Assembly: GCF_001598475.1 (NCBI RefSeq)
Contig: NZ_BCZA01000008.1
Coordinates: forward strand, 62,001 to 126,000
Direction: 5' to 3'
DNA: 64,000 nucleotides
From: Pantoea agglomerans NBRC 102470
Lineage (GTDB): Bacteria > Pseudomonadota > Gammaproteobacteria > Enterobacterales > Enterobacteriaceae
The notes under the pieces are model-generated. The model was not told the origin of the DNA. It ran no database searches and saw nothing but the letters and a program-made list of their open reading frames with translations. Both the position numbers and the translations under genes were made by a program. Below, piece after piece: positions 1 to 7,294 of the stretch. Each line of letters starts with the position of its first letter. Within the stretch, counting starts at the first letter, position 1.

Positions 1-266
1 GCGGGCAGCTGACGGGAAGAGGGCCGCTGCGGGGCAACAAAAAAGCCCGATTTGGGGCGGGCAACGGCGTAGCGCTCATCTTCCAGCGTGCGCAGTGTCT
101 TCAGGGCGGTGGTAAGGCTGACATTGTACTGCGTCGCCAGCGTGCGCACCGACGGCAGACGGCTGTCAGGTGCCAGCGAACCGGCATGAATGGCCTGCTT
201 GATCTGTTCTGCGATCTGGCGGTAACGACTGCTCTGACTCTCCTGTTCCCCGATAATATCGGCCAT
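1..266 (-). CDS. GntR-type transcriptional regulator, N-terminal part (cut by window edge)
   Basis: Reading leftwards from the ATG at 266, the frame is open to the window edge. It gives a winged helix-turn-helix of the GntR family: SRYRQIAEQIKQAI, then LPSVRTLATQYNVS followed by LTTALKTLRTLE, which is the recognition helix region. This N-terminus with the following linker is typical of the MocR/PdxR subgroup, whose C-terminal half is an aminotransferase-like PLP domain, but that half lies outside the window, so the subgroup is an inference. A GTG three codons upstream (275) is an alternative start. It is transcribed away from the operon starting at 434 and is the natural candidate to regulate it. 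Confidence 0.75.
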   Translation of the reverse strand, partial: MADIIGEQESQSSRYRQIAEQIKQAIHAGSLAPDSRLPSVRTLATQYNVSLTTALKTLRTLEDERYAVARPKSGFFVAPQRPSSRQLP

Positions 267-308
267 CTGTTCCACCCCATATCGCGCTGATCTGTGCATA
301 TTCAACAG

Positions 309-325
309 AGTACATTCAAAGTACT
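309..325. promoter_or_regulatory. Candidate operator, AGTAC-N7-GTACT
   Basis: An interrupted palindrome (AGTAC, seven bases, GTACT) lies in the 167-bp divergent gap between the GntR-type regulator and the PP-loop operon. It could be the regulator's own binding site. The spacing and symmetry are seen directly; the role is inference, and no clear sigma-70 promoter could be assigned around it. Confidence 0.3.
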
Positions 326-433
326 TTAGGCTGCATCTCTTAATTATTCATAACGCTAAACGGCCCGGCGACCCCGTCAGCCCCGGGCTTCAGACCATAA
401 AGTGATTCTTTTCACCTGAGGAAAACGTGAGAA

Positions 434-1900
434 ATGAATAATCTGCCCGCCATGATGAAGGAGATGGAAGCGTATCTGTCACCCGCCATCATTGAGTCCG
501 CTCAACGCTGCTCTCTTCGCCTGCTGGCAGCGTTGCCGGATCAGCAGCAGCTGGAGAATAACCGTGTGCTGCTCGCCTATGGCGGAGGAAAAGATAGCAG
601 CTACATGGTGGCTTACGTGCGTTACATTCAGGGACTGATCTGGCAGCAGCAGGGCAGCACCTTTCATCTGCGGATCAGCACCAATCGCCATGCGGCGATG
701 AATCAGAGCGTAATGGAGAATATCCACCGCGTTTATCAGTCGCTGGCGATGCATGACGATGAGCGGGTGGAGTGTCTGGTCGTGGATGGCCTGCTGATCC
801 GGCCGTTTGACCGCGACCTGCCGATGCCGGAGAGCGTGCGGCAGCAGAACCGCAATGACGTGCTGATGAATGGCCACCGGTTTCGCGCCGACGCGCGCTC
901 GACCTTCTGCAACGCCTGTAATCTCAGCATGGTGAACTCCTTTGGCCTGGCGGCAGACTACAACGGTGGCGTGGATCTGATTGTTACCGGCGACTCGCCA
1001 CAGGAGCAGGCCGCCTATGTCGCCTGGGCGCGGCACCTCTCACGGCTGTTTGATGCGCCAGTGGCGGACAAAACCCGGGGCTTCAGCGGGTTTCTGCAGA
1101 CGCTGGATGGCGTGGCAGAGCGCTACTTCAGCGATGTTTATGGCGCCGAGCAGCTGACGCCTGCGCACCGCATCACCCACCAGCTGGCGCGCAATCCACT
1201 GTTCTTCAACATCTATCAGGACACCGCCTATGAAGCGGGCGCGCACTGGGCACTGCTCAGCGAATTTATGCGCTTCCGTTTTGATGCGCTGATGTTCAGC
1301 TTCTCCGAATCCGACTGCGGTAATCCGACGCTGATGGCACACCTGCGCGGATTGCGGGCAGAAACGCTGCTGCAGCGCCACTATGCCGAAGGGATCCGCG
1401 AATATGTGCGCTTTGCGCTGGGACTGATGGTGAAGAAAGATTTTCCGCCCGCGCTAATCGATGAGATGGCGGCACGCTATCAGGATGACGCTGCGATCCA
1501 GCGGCAGCGGCAGCGCGCGGCGGACTTCGCCATACAGGCGTTTGACCTCAGCGAAGATCAGCTGATCTGCATGATCTACTCCCCGTTCCTGGCGCAGGGA
1601 GAGCAGCTCGGACACTGGCTGATGCAGCAGCAGATTACGCTGGATGAGGCGGCCATCCGCGATCTGCTTGAGCAACGCAGTGAAGATCGCGCGCTGGCAC
1701 AGCAGTTAACCCGGCTCTCCGGCATGACGCTGACGCAGATGCGGCACTGCTGGCAGAGCAAGCCGGTCAGTTCGCTGCTGGAGGGCAAAAGCGCCGATCC
1801 GCTATCGCGCGTGCTGCGTTTTGATCCCCACAAAGCGGTGATTCAGGTCAATAACGGTGTGCTCAATGACATCGTGACAGAAATCATTTCCGGGCGATAA
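434..1900 (+). CDS. PP-loop (adenine nucleotide alpha hydrolase) ATPase of unknown pathway
   Basis: 488 residues. A PP-loop ATP-pyrophosphatase signature, LAYGGGKDSS, lies at about residues 47-56; it binds ATP in enzymes that adenylate a carboxylate, amide or tRNA base before amination or thiolation (asparagine synthetase, QueC, TilS, sugar amidotransferases). A paired-cysteine motif CNAC at residues 159-162 may bind metal. The C-terminal 250 residues are not recognised. It is the first gene of a tight operon, 17 bp before an ATP-grasp gene. With the amidotransferase encoded by the third gene it could form a split asparagine-synthetase-like enzyme, with that protein releasing ammonia and this one activating the acceptor. 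The fold is secure; substrate and product are unknown. Confidence 0.8.
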   Translation: MNNLPAMMKEMEAYLSPAIIESAQRCSLRLLAALPDQQQLENNRVLLAYGGGKDSSYMVAYVRYIQGLIWQQQGSTFHLRISTNRHAAMNQSVMENIHRVYQSLAMHDDERVECLVVDGLLIRPFDRDLPMPESVRQQNRNDVLMNGHRFRADARSTFCNACNLSMVNSFGLAADYNGGVDLIVTGDSPQEQAAYVAWARHLSRLFDAPVADKTRGFSGFLQTLDGVAERYFSDVYGAEQLTPAHRITHQLARNPLFFNIYQDTAYEAGAHWALLSEFMRFRFDALMFSFSESDCGNPTLMAHLRGLRAETLLQRHYAEGIREYVRFALGLMVKKDFPPALIDEMAARYQDDAAIQRQRQRAADFAIQAFDLSEDQLICMIYSPFLAQGEQLGHWLMQQQITLDEAAIRDLLEQRSEDRALAQQLTRLSGMTLTQMRHCWQSKPVSSLLEGKSADPLSRVLRFDPHKAVIQVNNGVLNDIVTEIISGR

Positions 1901-1917
1901 CCCGGTAAGGCGAGGCG

Positions 1918-3192
1918 ATGAAAAAGATTTTTCTGCAAATTGGCGCCACCCGCGACGGGCAAAATCCTTACTGCGCGGTGGCGAAGCGCGACGGCTATTT
2001 TACCGTGCTGGCTGAAATGGGTGATTTCGTCGATTACCAGTCGTTAAGCCTGGCTCTGCCATTTGATCTGATCATTCGCCTCGATCGACCCGAGAATCCC
2101 TGGGAGGTGATGCAGGCCTATCTGCACGCCGGTTTACTGGCGCATCCGCTGGTGGTGCTGGCGGGCTTTGAAGCCTACAACGCCAGCGCCGGACGACTGC
2201 GCGAGATGCTGGCTGGGCCGGATGCGCCCGCCGCCTTTATTCCGCTGGATAAATATGCGCAGCGCATGGCGCTAAAAAAAGCCTGGCCGCGCTTCCCGCA
2301 GCCGGAGTTCCGCTTTTTCGCCTCGCCGCTCAGCATTCTGGATGCCGGACAGGCGCTGATCTATCCCTGCGTCGTGAAGCCGGTGGATGGCGGCGGCGGC
2401 CTGGGTATCTGGCTGATTGAGCATGCCGATCAGCTGCATAGCGTAGTGAAACAGCTGGTGCAGACCATGAACTACGGCGGACGCGGCTTCAGCGGCTTTA
2501 TTGTGGAAAGCGCGCTGATCGGCGATGAGTTTTCATTACAGGGCGTAGTGCATCAGGGACATCCCCAGGCGCTGACCTGCTGCCAGAAGGTGATTGAGCA
2601 GCACCGGGATGCTGAGGGCTGCGTCAGCTTTTATGAGTCGGGGCATGTGGCGATGGCGGCAGCGGCCCTGCCGGTCTCGTTCAGCAGCCTGATGACCTTC
2701 TGTTGCGAAACCTTTGGCTATCGTCAGGGTGCATTTCATATCGATTTTATTGTGGTCAACGGCGTGCCGCATTTCCTGGAGATGGGGTTCCGGCTCTCCG
2801 GCATGGGCGTGGCGACGCTGGTGCAGGAGGCGACTGGCATCAACTGGGCGGAAGTCACCTTCCGGTTAGAAGCGGGCGGCGCGTTACCTGTCTTTGCCTT
2901 CACCACACCCGGTGCGGTCGGCCAGCTGCGGTTGCGGCAACCGGCGCAGCTGCAGGCTGCCGAACGCTGGATCGATCAGCATCAGCAGGGCGCGTTGTTA
3001 CCGCCACTCAGATTGCCTGCGTTACAGGTTTCGTCACGCTCATCGCTCTATGCCGACCTGACGCGTCACGCGGGCATTCTGGCCACTTTCAGCCTGACGG
3101 CCACAGCGCGTGAGCCGATTATGACCACTTTTCAGCAGGTGATTGCCGCGCAGCCGGTGGCGGCCGGGAGAGATAAAGTATGTGCAGGATGA
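1918..3192 (+). CDS. ATP-grasp carboxylate-amine ligase of unknown substrate
   Basis: 424 residues. The ATP-grasp fold shows in the P-loop-like KPVDGGGGLGI (K154 and the glycine run at 157-161) and the metal-binding strand FLEMGFRLSGMG (E288, R292). Such enzymes join a carboxylate, activated as acyl phosphate, to an amine or amino acid. It follows the PP-loop gene by 17 bp and overlaps the next gene by 13 bp, so translation is probably coupled. In small biosynthetic clusters ATP-grasp ligases commonly form an amide or dipeptide bond, and that is the likely role here. The C-terminal 100 residues carry no motif I know. The substrate cannot be read from sequence. Confidence 0.8.
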   Translation: MKKIFLQIGATRDGQNPYCAVAKRDGYFTVLAEMGDFVDYQSLSLALPFDLIIRLDRPENPWEVMQAYLHAGLLAHPLVVLAGFEAYNASAGRLREMLAGPDAPAAFIPLDKYAQRMALKKAWPRFPQPEFRFFASPLSILDAGQALIYPCVVKPVDGGGGLGIWLIEHADQLHSVVKQLVQTMNYGGRGFSGFIVESALIGDEFSLQGVVHQGHPQALTCCQKVIEQHRDAEGCVSFYESGHVAMAAAALPVSFSSLMTFCCETFGYRQGAFHIDFIVVNGVPHFLEMGFRLSGMGVATLVQEATGINWAEVTFRLEAGGALPVFAFTTPGAVGQLRLRQPAQLQAAERWIDQHQQGALLPPLRLPALQVSSRSSLYADLTRHAGILATFSLTATAREPIMTTFQQVIAAQPVAAGRDKVCAG

Positions 3193-3887
3193 TTCTGGCG
3201 CATGGCCGGTTCGACAGCGCAGAGATTCTGGAGGCGGCGCGCGCCATGAGCTGCGGTGAAAGCGCCGAACACGATGGCCCGATCAAATCACACCCTAACG
3301 GCTGGGGCTGTCTGTGGTTCGAAGAGGGTGAGATTCGTACCCTGCACGGCACCGGCGCGTTCGCAGAAGCGCTGCCCGGTATCGATGTGGATCGGCTGCG
3401 CAGCCGGTTTCTGGCGGTGCATGTGCGGCACGCCACGCTGAGTAAAAATCAGGGACTGGCGTTTTCTCATCCGCTGTGGCGCAACAGCGCCGGACATCAG
3501 TGGTACATGATGCATAACGGCTTTCTGCCGACGATTTACCGCCAGCTCGGTCTGGCCGAATCGCGCTTCGATTCAGAAGAGTATCTGCGTTATCTGGTGG
3601 ATCAGACCACGCCTGCCGATTTCACCCGCGACTATCTGCGCGCAAAGATGGCGCAGGTAGAGCCGGGCGGCAGCGCAGGGAATGCCATTTTCGTCACCCG
3701 TGACAAAGCCTGGGCGTGGCAGTGGTATCCGCACGACACGCCCTGGCCCGACTATTTTACGATGCATTTTCAGCAACAGGATGGTTGCACGCTGATCGCC
3801 TCTGAACCCGTGGCAATACCAGGCAGCGCTGGCAACTGGCGGCGAATGAACAATCATGAACTCTATGAAATACCGTTTAGGGAGTGA
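3180..3887 (+). CDS. Class II glutamine amidotransferase (stand-alone Ntn-hydrolase)
   Basis: 235 residues. After removal of Met1 the N-terminus is the catalytic Cys2 (MCRMILAHG), the hallmark of class II glutaminases (GlmS, PurF, AsnB and YafJ/DUG3-like proteins). Further family motifs are HVRHAT (R83, near the substrate carboxylate) and MMHNGF (N113, G114, oxyanion hole). It has no fused synthetase domain, so it must either give ammonia to a partner, most simply the PP-loop ATPase or ATP-grasp ligase encoded just upstream, or hydrolyse gamma-glutamyl bonds as DUG3 does. The ATG at 3180 lies inside the 3' end of the ATP-grasp gene; the reading frame fixes Cys at position 2. Confidence 0.8.
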   Translation: MCRMILAHGRFDSAEILEAARAMSCGESAEHDGPIKSHPNGWGCLWFEEGEIRTLHGTGAFAEALPGIDVDRLRSRFLAVHVRHATLSKNQGLAFSHPLWRNSAGHQWYMMHNGFLPTIYRQLGLAESRFDSEEYLRYLVDQTTPADFTRDYLRAKMAQVEPGGSAGNAIFVTRDKAWAWQWYPHDTPWPDYFTMHFQQQDGCTLIASEPVAIPGSAGNWRRMNNHELYEIPFRE

Positions 3888-3892
3888 TAAAC

Positions 3893-4693
3893 ATGGCAAT
3901 TTTCAATCAGTTCCGCGTGATTAATCCCAACATGTTTGTGGAATCGACCTGGCTGGATGACATCGTTACCGCACGGGTGCCGCTGCTGGTGTTGCGTAAT
4001 TTCCTGACGCCAGAGGTGCGGGAAGCGGTGGTGACCGACCTGCAGAGCTGCCGGGAAAAGATCCGTGTCTCCCACTATCCCAATGGCGCGCTGACCACGC
4101 TCGGCCCCTATCTGGCGCGTCATACTGCGGCTCCCGATAACTATTTTACCGAGCTGCGCGATATCCAGCCGGCGTTGCCGCCCTCACTGAATACGCTGCG
4201 CGAACAGATTTACCGCTGGGTTCAGCATGCGCTGCGGCTGGAAAGTTTACGCATCGCCCACGAACCGGGTTGTGGAGACTATGCCGGTTCTATCGTGCGC
4301 TTTCATGCCAATGGCGTCGCGAACCCGCTGCATAACGACAATATCGTGCGCGACGCCGCAGAGACTTCGCTAGTGGTGACGCAAATCCTGCATCAGCTCA
4401 GCTGCGTGGTCTGCCTGCAGGAGTGCAACGCGGGCGGAGCACTGCGTATCTACAACAAAAAGTGGTCGCCGGAGGATGAGCAGTTCAAAACCGCCGGGGA
4501 GCTGGGTTATCGCAGTGGGGTGATCGAAAACAGTGAGATCTGCGAATTTTCACCACGCAGTGGCGATATCTATCTGTTTAATCCTGCGTTTTATCATGAG
4601 ATCGATCGGGTCGAAGGCGATACCCGTATCACCATGGGTTTCTTTTTCGGGCTGACCGATAAAAAAATGAAACACGCTATCGCCTGGAGCTAA
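3893..4693 (+). CDS. 2-oxoglutarate/Fe(II)-dependent oxygenase-like protein
   Basis: 266 residues from the ATG at 3893, chosen because AGGGAG at 3879-3884 is well placed. The iron-binding facial triad is visible: HxD at H147/D149 (LHNDN) and the distal H235 (FYHEIDRV), with R245 (GDTRIT) placed to bind 2-oxoglutarate. The short spacing of H and R and the FNP..YHE strand fit prolyl-hydroxylase-like oxygenases. It starts 5 bp after the amidotransferase gene stops. In a biosynthetic operon it would hydroxylate, epoxidise, desaturate or cyclise the intermediate. The substrate is unknown. Confidence 0.75.
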   Translation: MAIFNQFRVINPNMFVESTWLDDIVTARVPLLVLRNFLTPEVREAVVTDLQSCREKIRVSHYPNGALTTLGPYLARHTAAPDNYFTELRDIQPALPPSLNTLREQIYRWVQHALRLESLRIAHEPGCGDYAGSIVRFHANGVANPLHNDNIVRDAAETSLVVTQILHQLSCVVCLQECNAGGALRIYNKKWSPEDEQFKTAGELGYRSGVIENSEICEFSPRSGDIYLFNPAFYHEIDRVEGDTRITMGFFFGLTDKKMKHAIAWS

Positions 4694-4722
4694 GCCGGGC
4701 TGTGCCAGAACAGGAGAAGGGA

Positions 4723-5223
4723 ATGACGACGTTTGAAAAAATTACTGCGCTGCTGGATCAGCAGCAGGCCAGCTACCGCGTGGTGGAACATGAGGCGATA
4801 GGGCAGACCGAACAGATCAGCCAGATACGCGGTAACCTGCTGGGTCAGGCGGCCAAAGCGATGGTGCTGGAGGTCAGCATGCCGGACGGTGCGCCATCGC
4901 GTCAGCTGCTGGCGATAGTGCCGGGCGACTGCCGGATCAATTTCAAAAGTGCGGCGCGCGCCATCGGCGGCAAAAAATCCTCTTTCGCCGCTCCGGAGCT
5001 GGCGCAGGCGCTGACGGGCTGTGTGATGGGCGCGGTACCGCCGTTTAGTTTTGATGACCGGCTGGCGCTGCGGGTGGATACCCGACTGCAACAGGTCGGA
5101 ACGTTATGGTTTAACGCGGGCGAACTGGATAAGTCGATCGCGCTGGCTGCAGATGATTATTTTCGCATCGTGGGTGAAGGCTGCTGTGCCGATATCGCGA
5201 CCCCGATTGCGGTCACCGCCTGA
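4723..5223 (+). CDS. YbaK/ProX-type aminoacyl-tRNA deacylase
   Basis: 166 residues from the ATG at 4723 (AGGAGAAGG just upstream); a longer GTG start at 4702 has no ribosome-binding site. The protein matches the YbaK/EbsC/ProX fold, with a conserved lysine (K45 in GQAAKAMVLEV) and a GGKKSSF segment near residue 90. Family members hydrolyse mischarged aminoacyl-tRNAs in trans (for example Cys-tRNAPro or Ala-tRNAPro). Placement between a tailoring oxygenase and an exporter suggests self-protection against misincorporation of a non-protein amino acid made by the operon. The fold is clear; specificity and the resistance role are inference. Confidence 0.75.
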   Translation: MTTFEKITALLDQQQASYRVVEHEAIGQTEQISQIRGNLLGQAAKAMVLEVSMPDGAPSRQLLAIVPGDCRINFKSAARAIGGKKSSFAAPELAQALTGCVMGAVPPFSFDDRLALRVDTRLQQVGTLWFNAGELDKSIALAADDYFRIVGEGCCADIATPIAVTA

Positions 5224-5244
5224 CGGCAGGACAAGGAGTTTCTG

Positions 5245-6156
5245 ATGTCGGTAAAAGATATGCTGTTAGCGCTGTGCGTGGTGGTGGCGTGGGGCGTCAA
5301 TTTTGTGGTGATCAAGCTGGGGCTGCAGGGTATGCCGCCTTTTTTGCTCGCCGGGCTGCGTTTTACCCTGGTCGCCTTTCCCGCCATTTTCTTTGTGCGT
5401 CGCCCGCCGATTCCGCTGCGCTGGCTGGTGGTGTATGGCATGACCATCAGTTTTGGTCAGTTCGCCTTTCTGTTCCTGGCGATCAAGCTCGGCATGCCTG
5501 CCGGTCTGGCCTCGCTGGTGCTGCAGGCGCAGGCATTCTTTACCCTGTTGCTGGGCGCGCTGTTGCTGGCGGAGAAGCTGCACTGGAATCATATCGTCGG
5601 GATTATCATCGCTACGCTGGGGATGTTTTTGCTGGCAACGGCAGGCATGGAAGGGCAGACCAGCGCCGGTATCACGCTGACCACCATGGTGCTGACGCTG
5701 TCGGCGGCGCTCTCATGGGGACTGGGTAATATCACCAATAAGATTATTATGCGGAACCGCAGCGTGCCGATCATGTCACTGGTGGTCTGGAGTGCGCTGG
5801 TGCCGATCGTTCCTTTCTTTGCCTGTTCGCTGCTGTTTGATGGTCAGGCCGCCATCGTTAACAGCCTGCTGCATATCGGCCTGCAGACCGTGCTGGCGCT
5901 GTTCTATCTGGCATTTGTCGCCACCATTGTGGGTTACGCCATCTGGGGGAATCTGCTGAGTCGCTACGAAACCTGGCGCGTCGCGCCGCTGTCGCTGCTG
6001 GTGCCGGTGGTGGGGATTATTACCGCCGCGCTGGTGCTGGATGAGCATCTCTCCGGGCAGCAGATGCTGGGTGCGGTGGTGATTATTCTGGGGTTACTGG
6101 TCAATGTGTTTGGTGGCGTGCTGGGTCAGCGTTTAGCGATGCGAACGCAGCCGTAA
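5245..6156 (+). CDS. eamA: EamA-type DMT-family exporter (O-acetylserine/cysteine exporter-like)
   Basis: 303 residues with about ten hydrophobic segments and two EamA repeats. Long stretches match E. coli EamA (YdeD), such as LAGLRF, MPAGLASLVLQAQAFF and RYETWRVAPLSLLVPVVG. E. coli EamA exports cysteine-pathway metabolites across the inner membrane. It is the last gene of the operon, 21 bp after the deacylase gene, with AAGGAG before the ATG. As the terminal gene of a biosynthetic cluster it may export the product, or it may be a resident eamA that became part of the unit. It is followed by a shared terminator facing ibpA. Confidence 0.8.
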   Translation: MSVKDMLLALCVVVAWGVNFVVIKLGLQGMPPFLLAGLRFTLVAFPAIFFVRRPPIPLRWLVVYGMTISFGQFAFLFLAIKLGMPAGLASLVLQAQAFFTLLLGALLLAEKLHWNHIVGIIIATLGMFLLATAGMEGQTSAGITLTTMVLTLSAALSWGLGNITNKIIMRNRSVPIMSLVVWSALVPIVPFFACSLLFDGQAAIVNSLLHIGLQTVLALFYLAFVATIVGYAIWGNLLSRYETWRVAPLSLLVPVVGIITAALVLDEHLSGQQMLGAVVIILGLLVNVFGGVLGQRLAMRTQP

Positions 6157-6182
6157 GGACAAGTCCGCCTTCAGATATAAGG

Positions 6183-6212
6183 GCAAAAAAAACGCCGCTA
6201 ACGCGGCGTTTG
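6183..6212 (-). terminator. Terminator between eamA and ibpA
   Basis: An 8-bp GC-rich stem (AACGCCGC / GCGGCGTT, 6191-6210) with a 4-base loop. The run of A on its left becomes a U tract for minus-strand transcripts, so it mainly ends ibpA; it can also stop the convergent biosynthetic operon. Confidence 0.85.
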
Positions 6213-6218
6213 TCATGG

Positions 6219-6635
6219 TTACTTCAGAATCTCAATACGGCGTGGTTTCGCCTCTTCCGGCACCAGACGTTCAAGATCGATGCTCAGCAGACCATTCTCG
6301 AGACGGGCATCGCGCACCACAATGTGGTCGGCGAGCTGGAATTTACGCTCGAAGTTACGCTCGGCGATACCCTGATACAGGTATTTACGCTCGGTCTGCT
6401 CTTCAGGATGGGCACCCCGCACGATCAGCACGTTATCGTGCGCCGTGATATCCAGTTCGCTCTGAGCAAAACCGGCCACCGCAATAGTAATGCGATAGTG
6501 ATTTTCATCGACCAGTTCAACGTTATAGGGAGGATAGCCGCCATTGCTCTGATTCTGATTAGATTCGAGCAGGTTAAACAGGCGATCAAAACCGATAGCA
6601 GAGCGATAAAGTGGGGTGAGATCAAAATTACGCAT
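6219..6635 (-). CDS. ibpA: Small heat shock protein IbpA
   Basis: 138 residues from the ATG at 6635 ([20 protein letters not shown] is the standard IbpA N-terminus; a longer open frame upstream is leader). The alpha-crystallin domain runs from about residue 35 to 125 with [15 protein letters not shown] and [17 protein letters not shown], ending in the RRIEI tail that contains the I-x-I anchoring motif. It binds aggregating proteins in the cytoplasm and hands them to DnaK/ClpB. E. coli has ibpB directly downstream; here a terminator follows at once, so this is a single-IbpA genome at this locus. Regulation is by a heat-shock promoter and an RNA thermometer (separate entries). Confidence 0.95.
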   Translation of the reverse strand: MRNFDLTPLYRSAIGFDRLFNLLESNQNQSNGGYPPYNVELVDENHYRITIAVAGFAQSELDITAHDNVLIVRGAHPEEQTERKYLYQGIAERNFERKFQLADHIVVRDARLENGLLSIDLERLVPEEAKPRRIEILK

Positions 6636-6743
6636 ATTAAGACTCCTGAATTTCAGCAAGTTTTGGCAACCTTCCACTGCTGGACAGGCTGGATACGGCA
6701 CCCCACTGTCCCTTGCGGCAACGGTGAGTGCGTCCGTAAACTA
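6636..6743 (-). promoter_or_regulatory. ROSE-type RNA thermometer in the ibpA leader
   Basis: The ibpA 5' leader contains the ROSE signature: UUGCU followed by GAA (6654-6659 region, read on the minus strand) facing UUCAGGAG, so the ribosome-binding site pairs with the UUGCU arm around the anti-Shine-Dalgarno hairpin (6643-6660). The upstream 80 bases can form further stems. ROSE elements melt at heat-shock temperature and free the ribosome-binding site, as known for E. coli ibpA. Confidence 0.8.
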
Positions 6744-6772
6744 AAAATGGGTGCCACAAGACCATTTTCAAG
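6744..6772 (-). promoter_or_regulatory. Sigma-32 (heat-shock) promoter of ibpA
   Basis: On the minus strand CTTGAAA (6772-6766) and CCCATTTT (6751-6744) are separated by 14 bases, close to the RpoH consensus CTTGAAA-N11-15-CCCCATNT. It lies directly upstream of the ROSE leader. Confidence 0.8.
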
Positions 6773-6922
6773 AGGGCGAAATGCAATTTTTTTCGCCAAA
6801 TTGTGGAAATGGCATACACTCAGGACTACTTTTGCCAGACCCAGACGGACTTCGCCCCAGAGTGTTGACGTTGTCTGGCAAGCAAACTCAGCCAGGCTTA
6901 TGCCATGACTGAAGGGATGATG

Positions 6923-7294
6923 ATGATGAAATTGATGAAGACCTTACCTCTGGCTGGAGTGGTGTGCTGCGCAATGGCAACAACCGGCTGTTCCAGCGTG
7001 ATGTCTCACACAGGTGCGAGTCAGGGCTACTATCCAGGCACCCGTGCCAGCGCTGATATGCTGTCCGATGGTGATACCAGCTGGGCATTGAAGCCGCTGG
7101 CGTTAATCGATCTTCCTTTCTCTGCCGTGCTGGATACGCTGCTGCTGCCGTGGGACTACTACCGCAGCGACAAAGATAAATCTCTCGACTCTCCACGTGA
7201 ACGCATCCTGCAGAGCGAAAGGCTGGCGCATACGCAGGAAAGCCTGGCGCAGGCGCAGCCTATGCCCCCTATGCGGTCACTGCCGCAACCGTAA
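6923..7294 (+). CDS. yidQ: YidQ family lipoprotein
   Basis: About 123 residues. The lipobox lies at ATTGCSS, after a short hydrophobic signal peptide, so the mature protein should be lipid-anchored in the envelope. CSSVMSHTG, YYPGTRASADM and the segment DLPFSAVLDTLLLPWDYY match E. coli YidQ, which also neighbours ibpA. Function is unknown. Four ATG codons stand in tandem (6917, 6920, 6923, 6926) behind GAAGGG; 6923 gives the best spacing, and an in-frame ATG at 6905 is less likely. The 3' end overlaps the convergent yidR by 26 bp. Confidence 0.85.
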   Translation: MMKLMKTLPLAGVVCCAMATTGCSSVMSHTGASQGYYPGTRASADMLSDGDTSWALKPLALIDLPFSAVLDTLLLPWDYYRSDKDKSLDSPRERILQSERLAHTQESLAQAQPMPPMRSLPQP

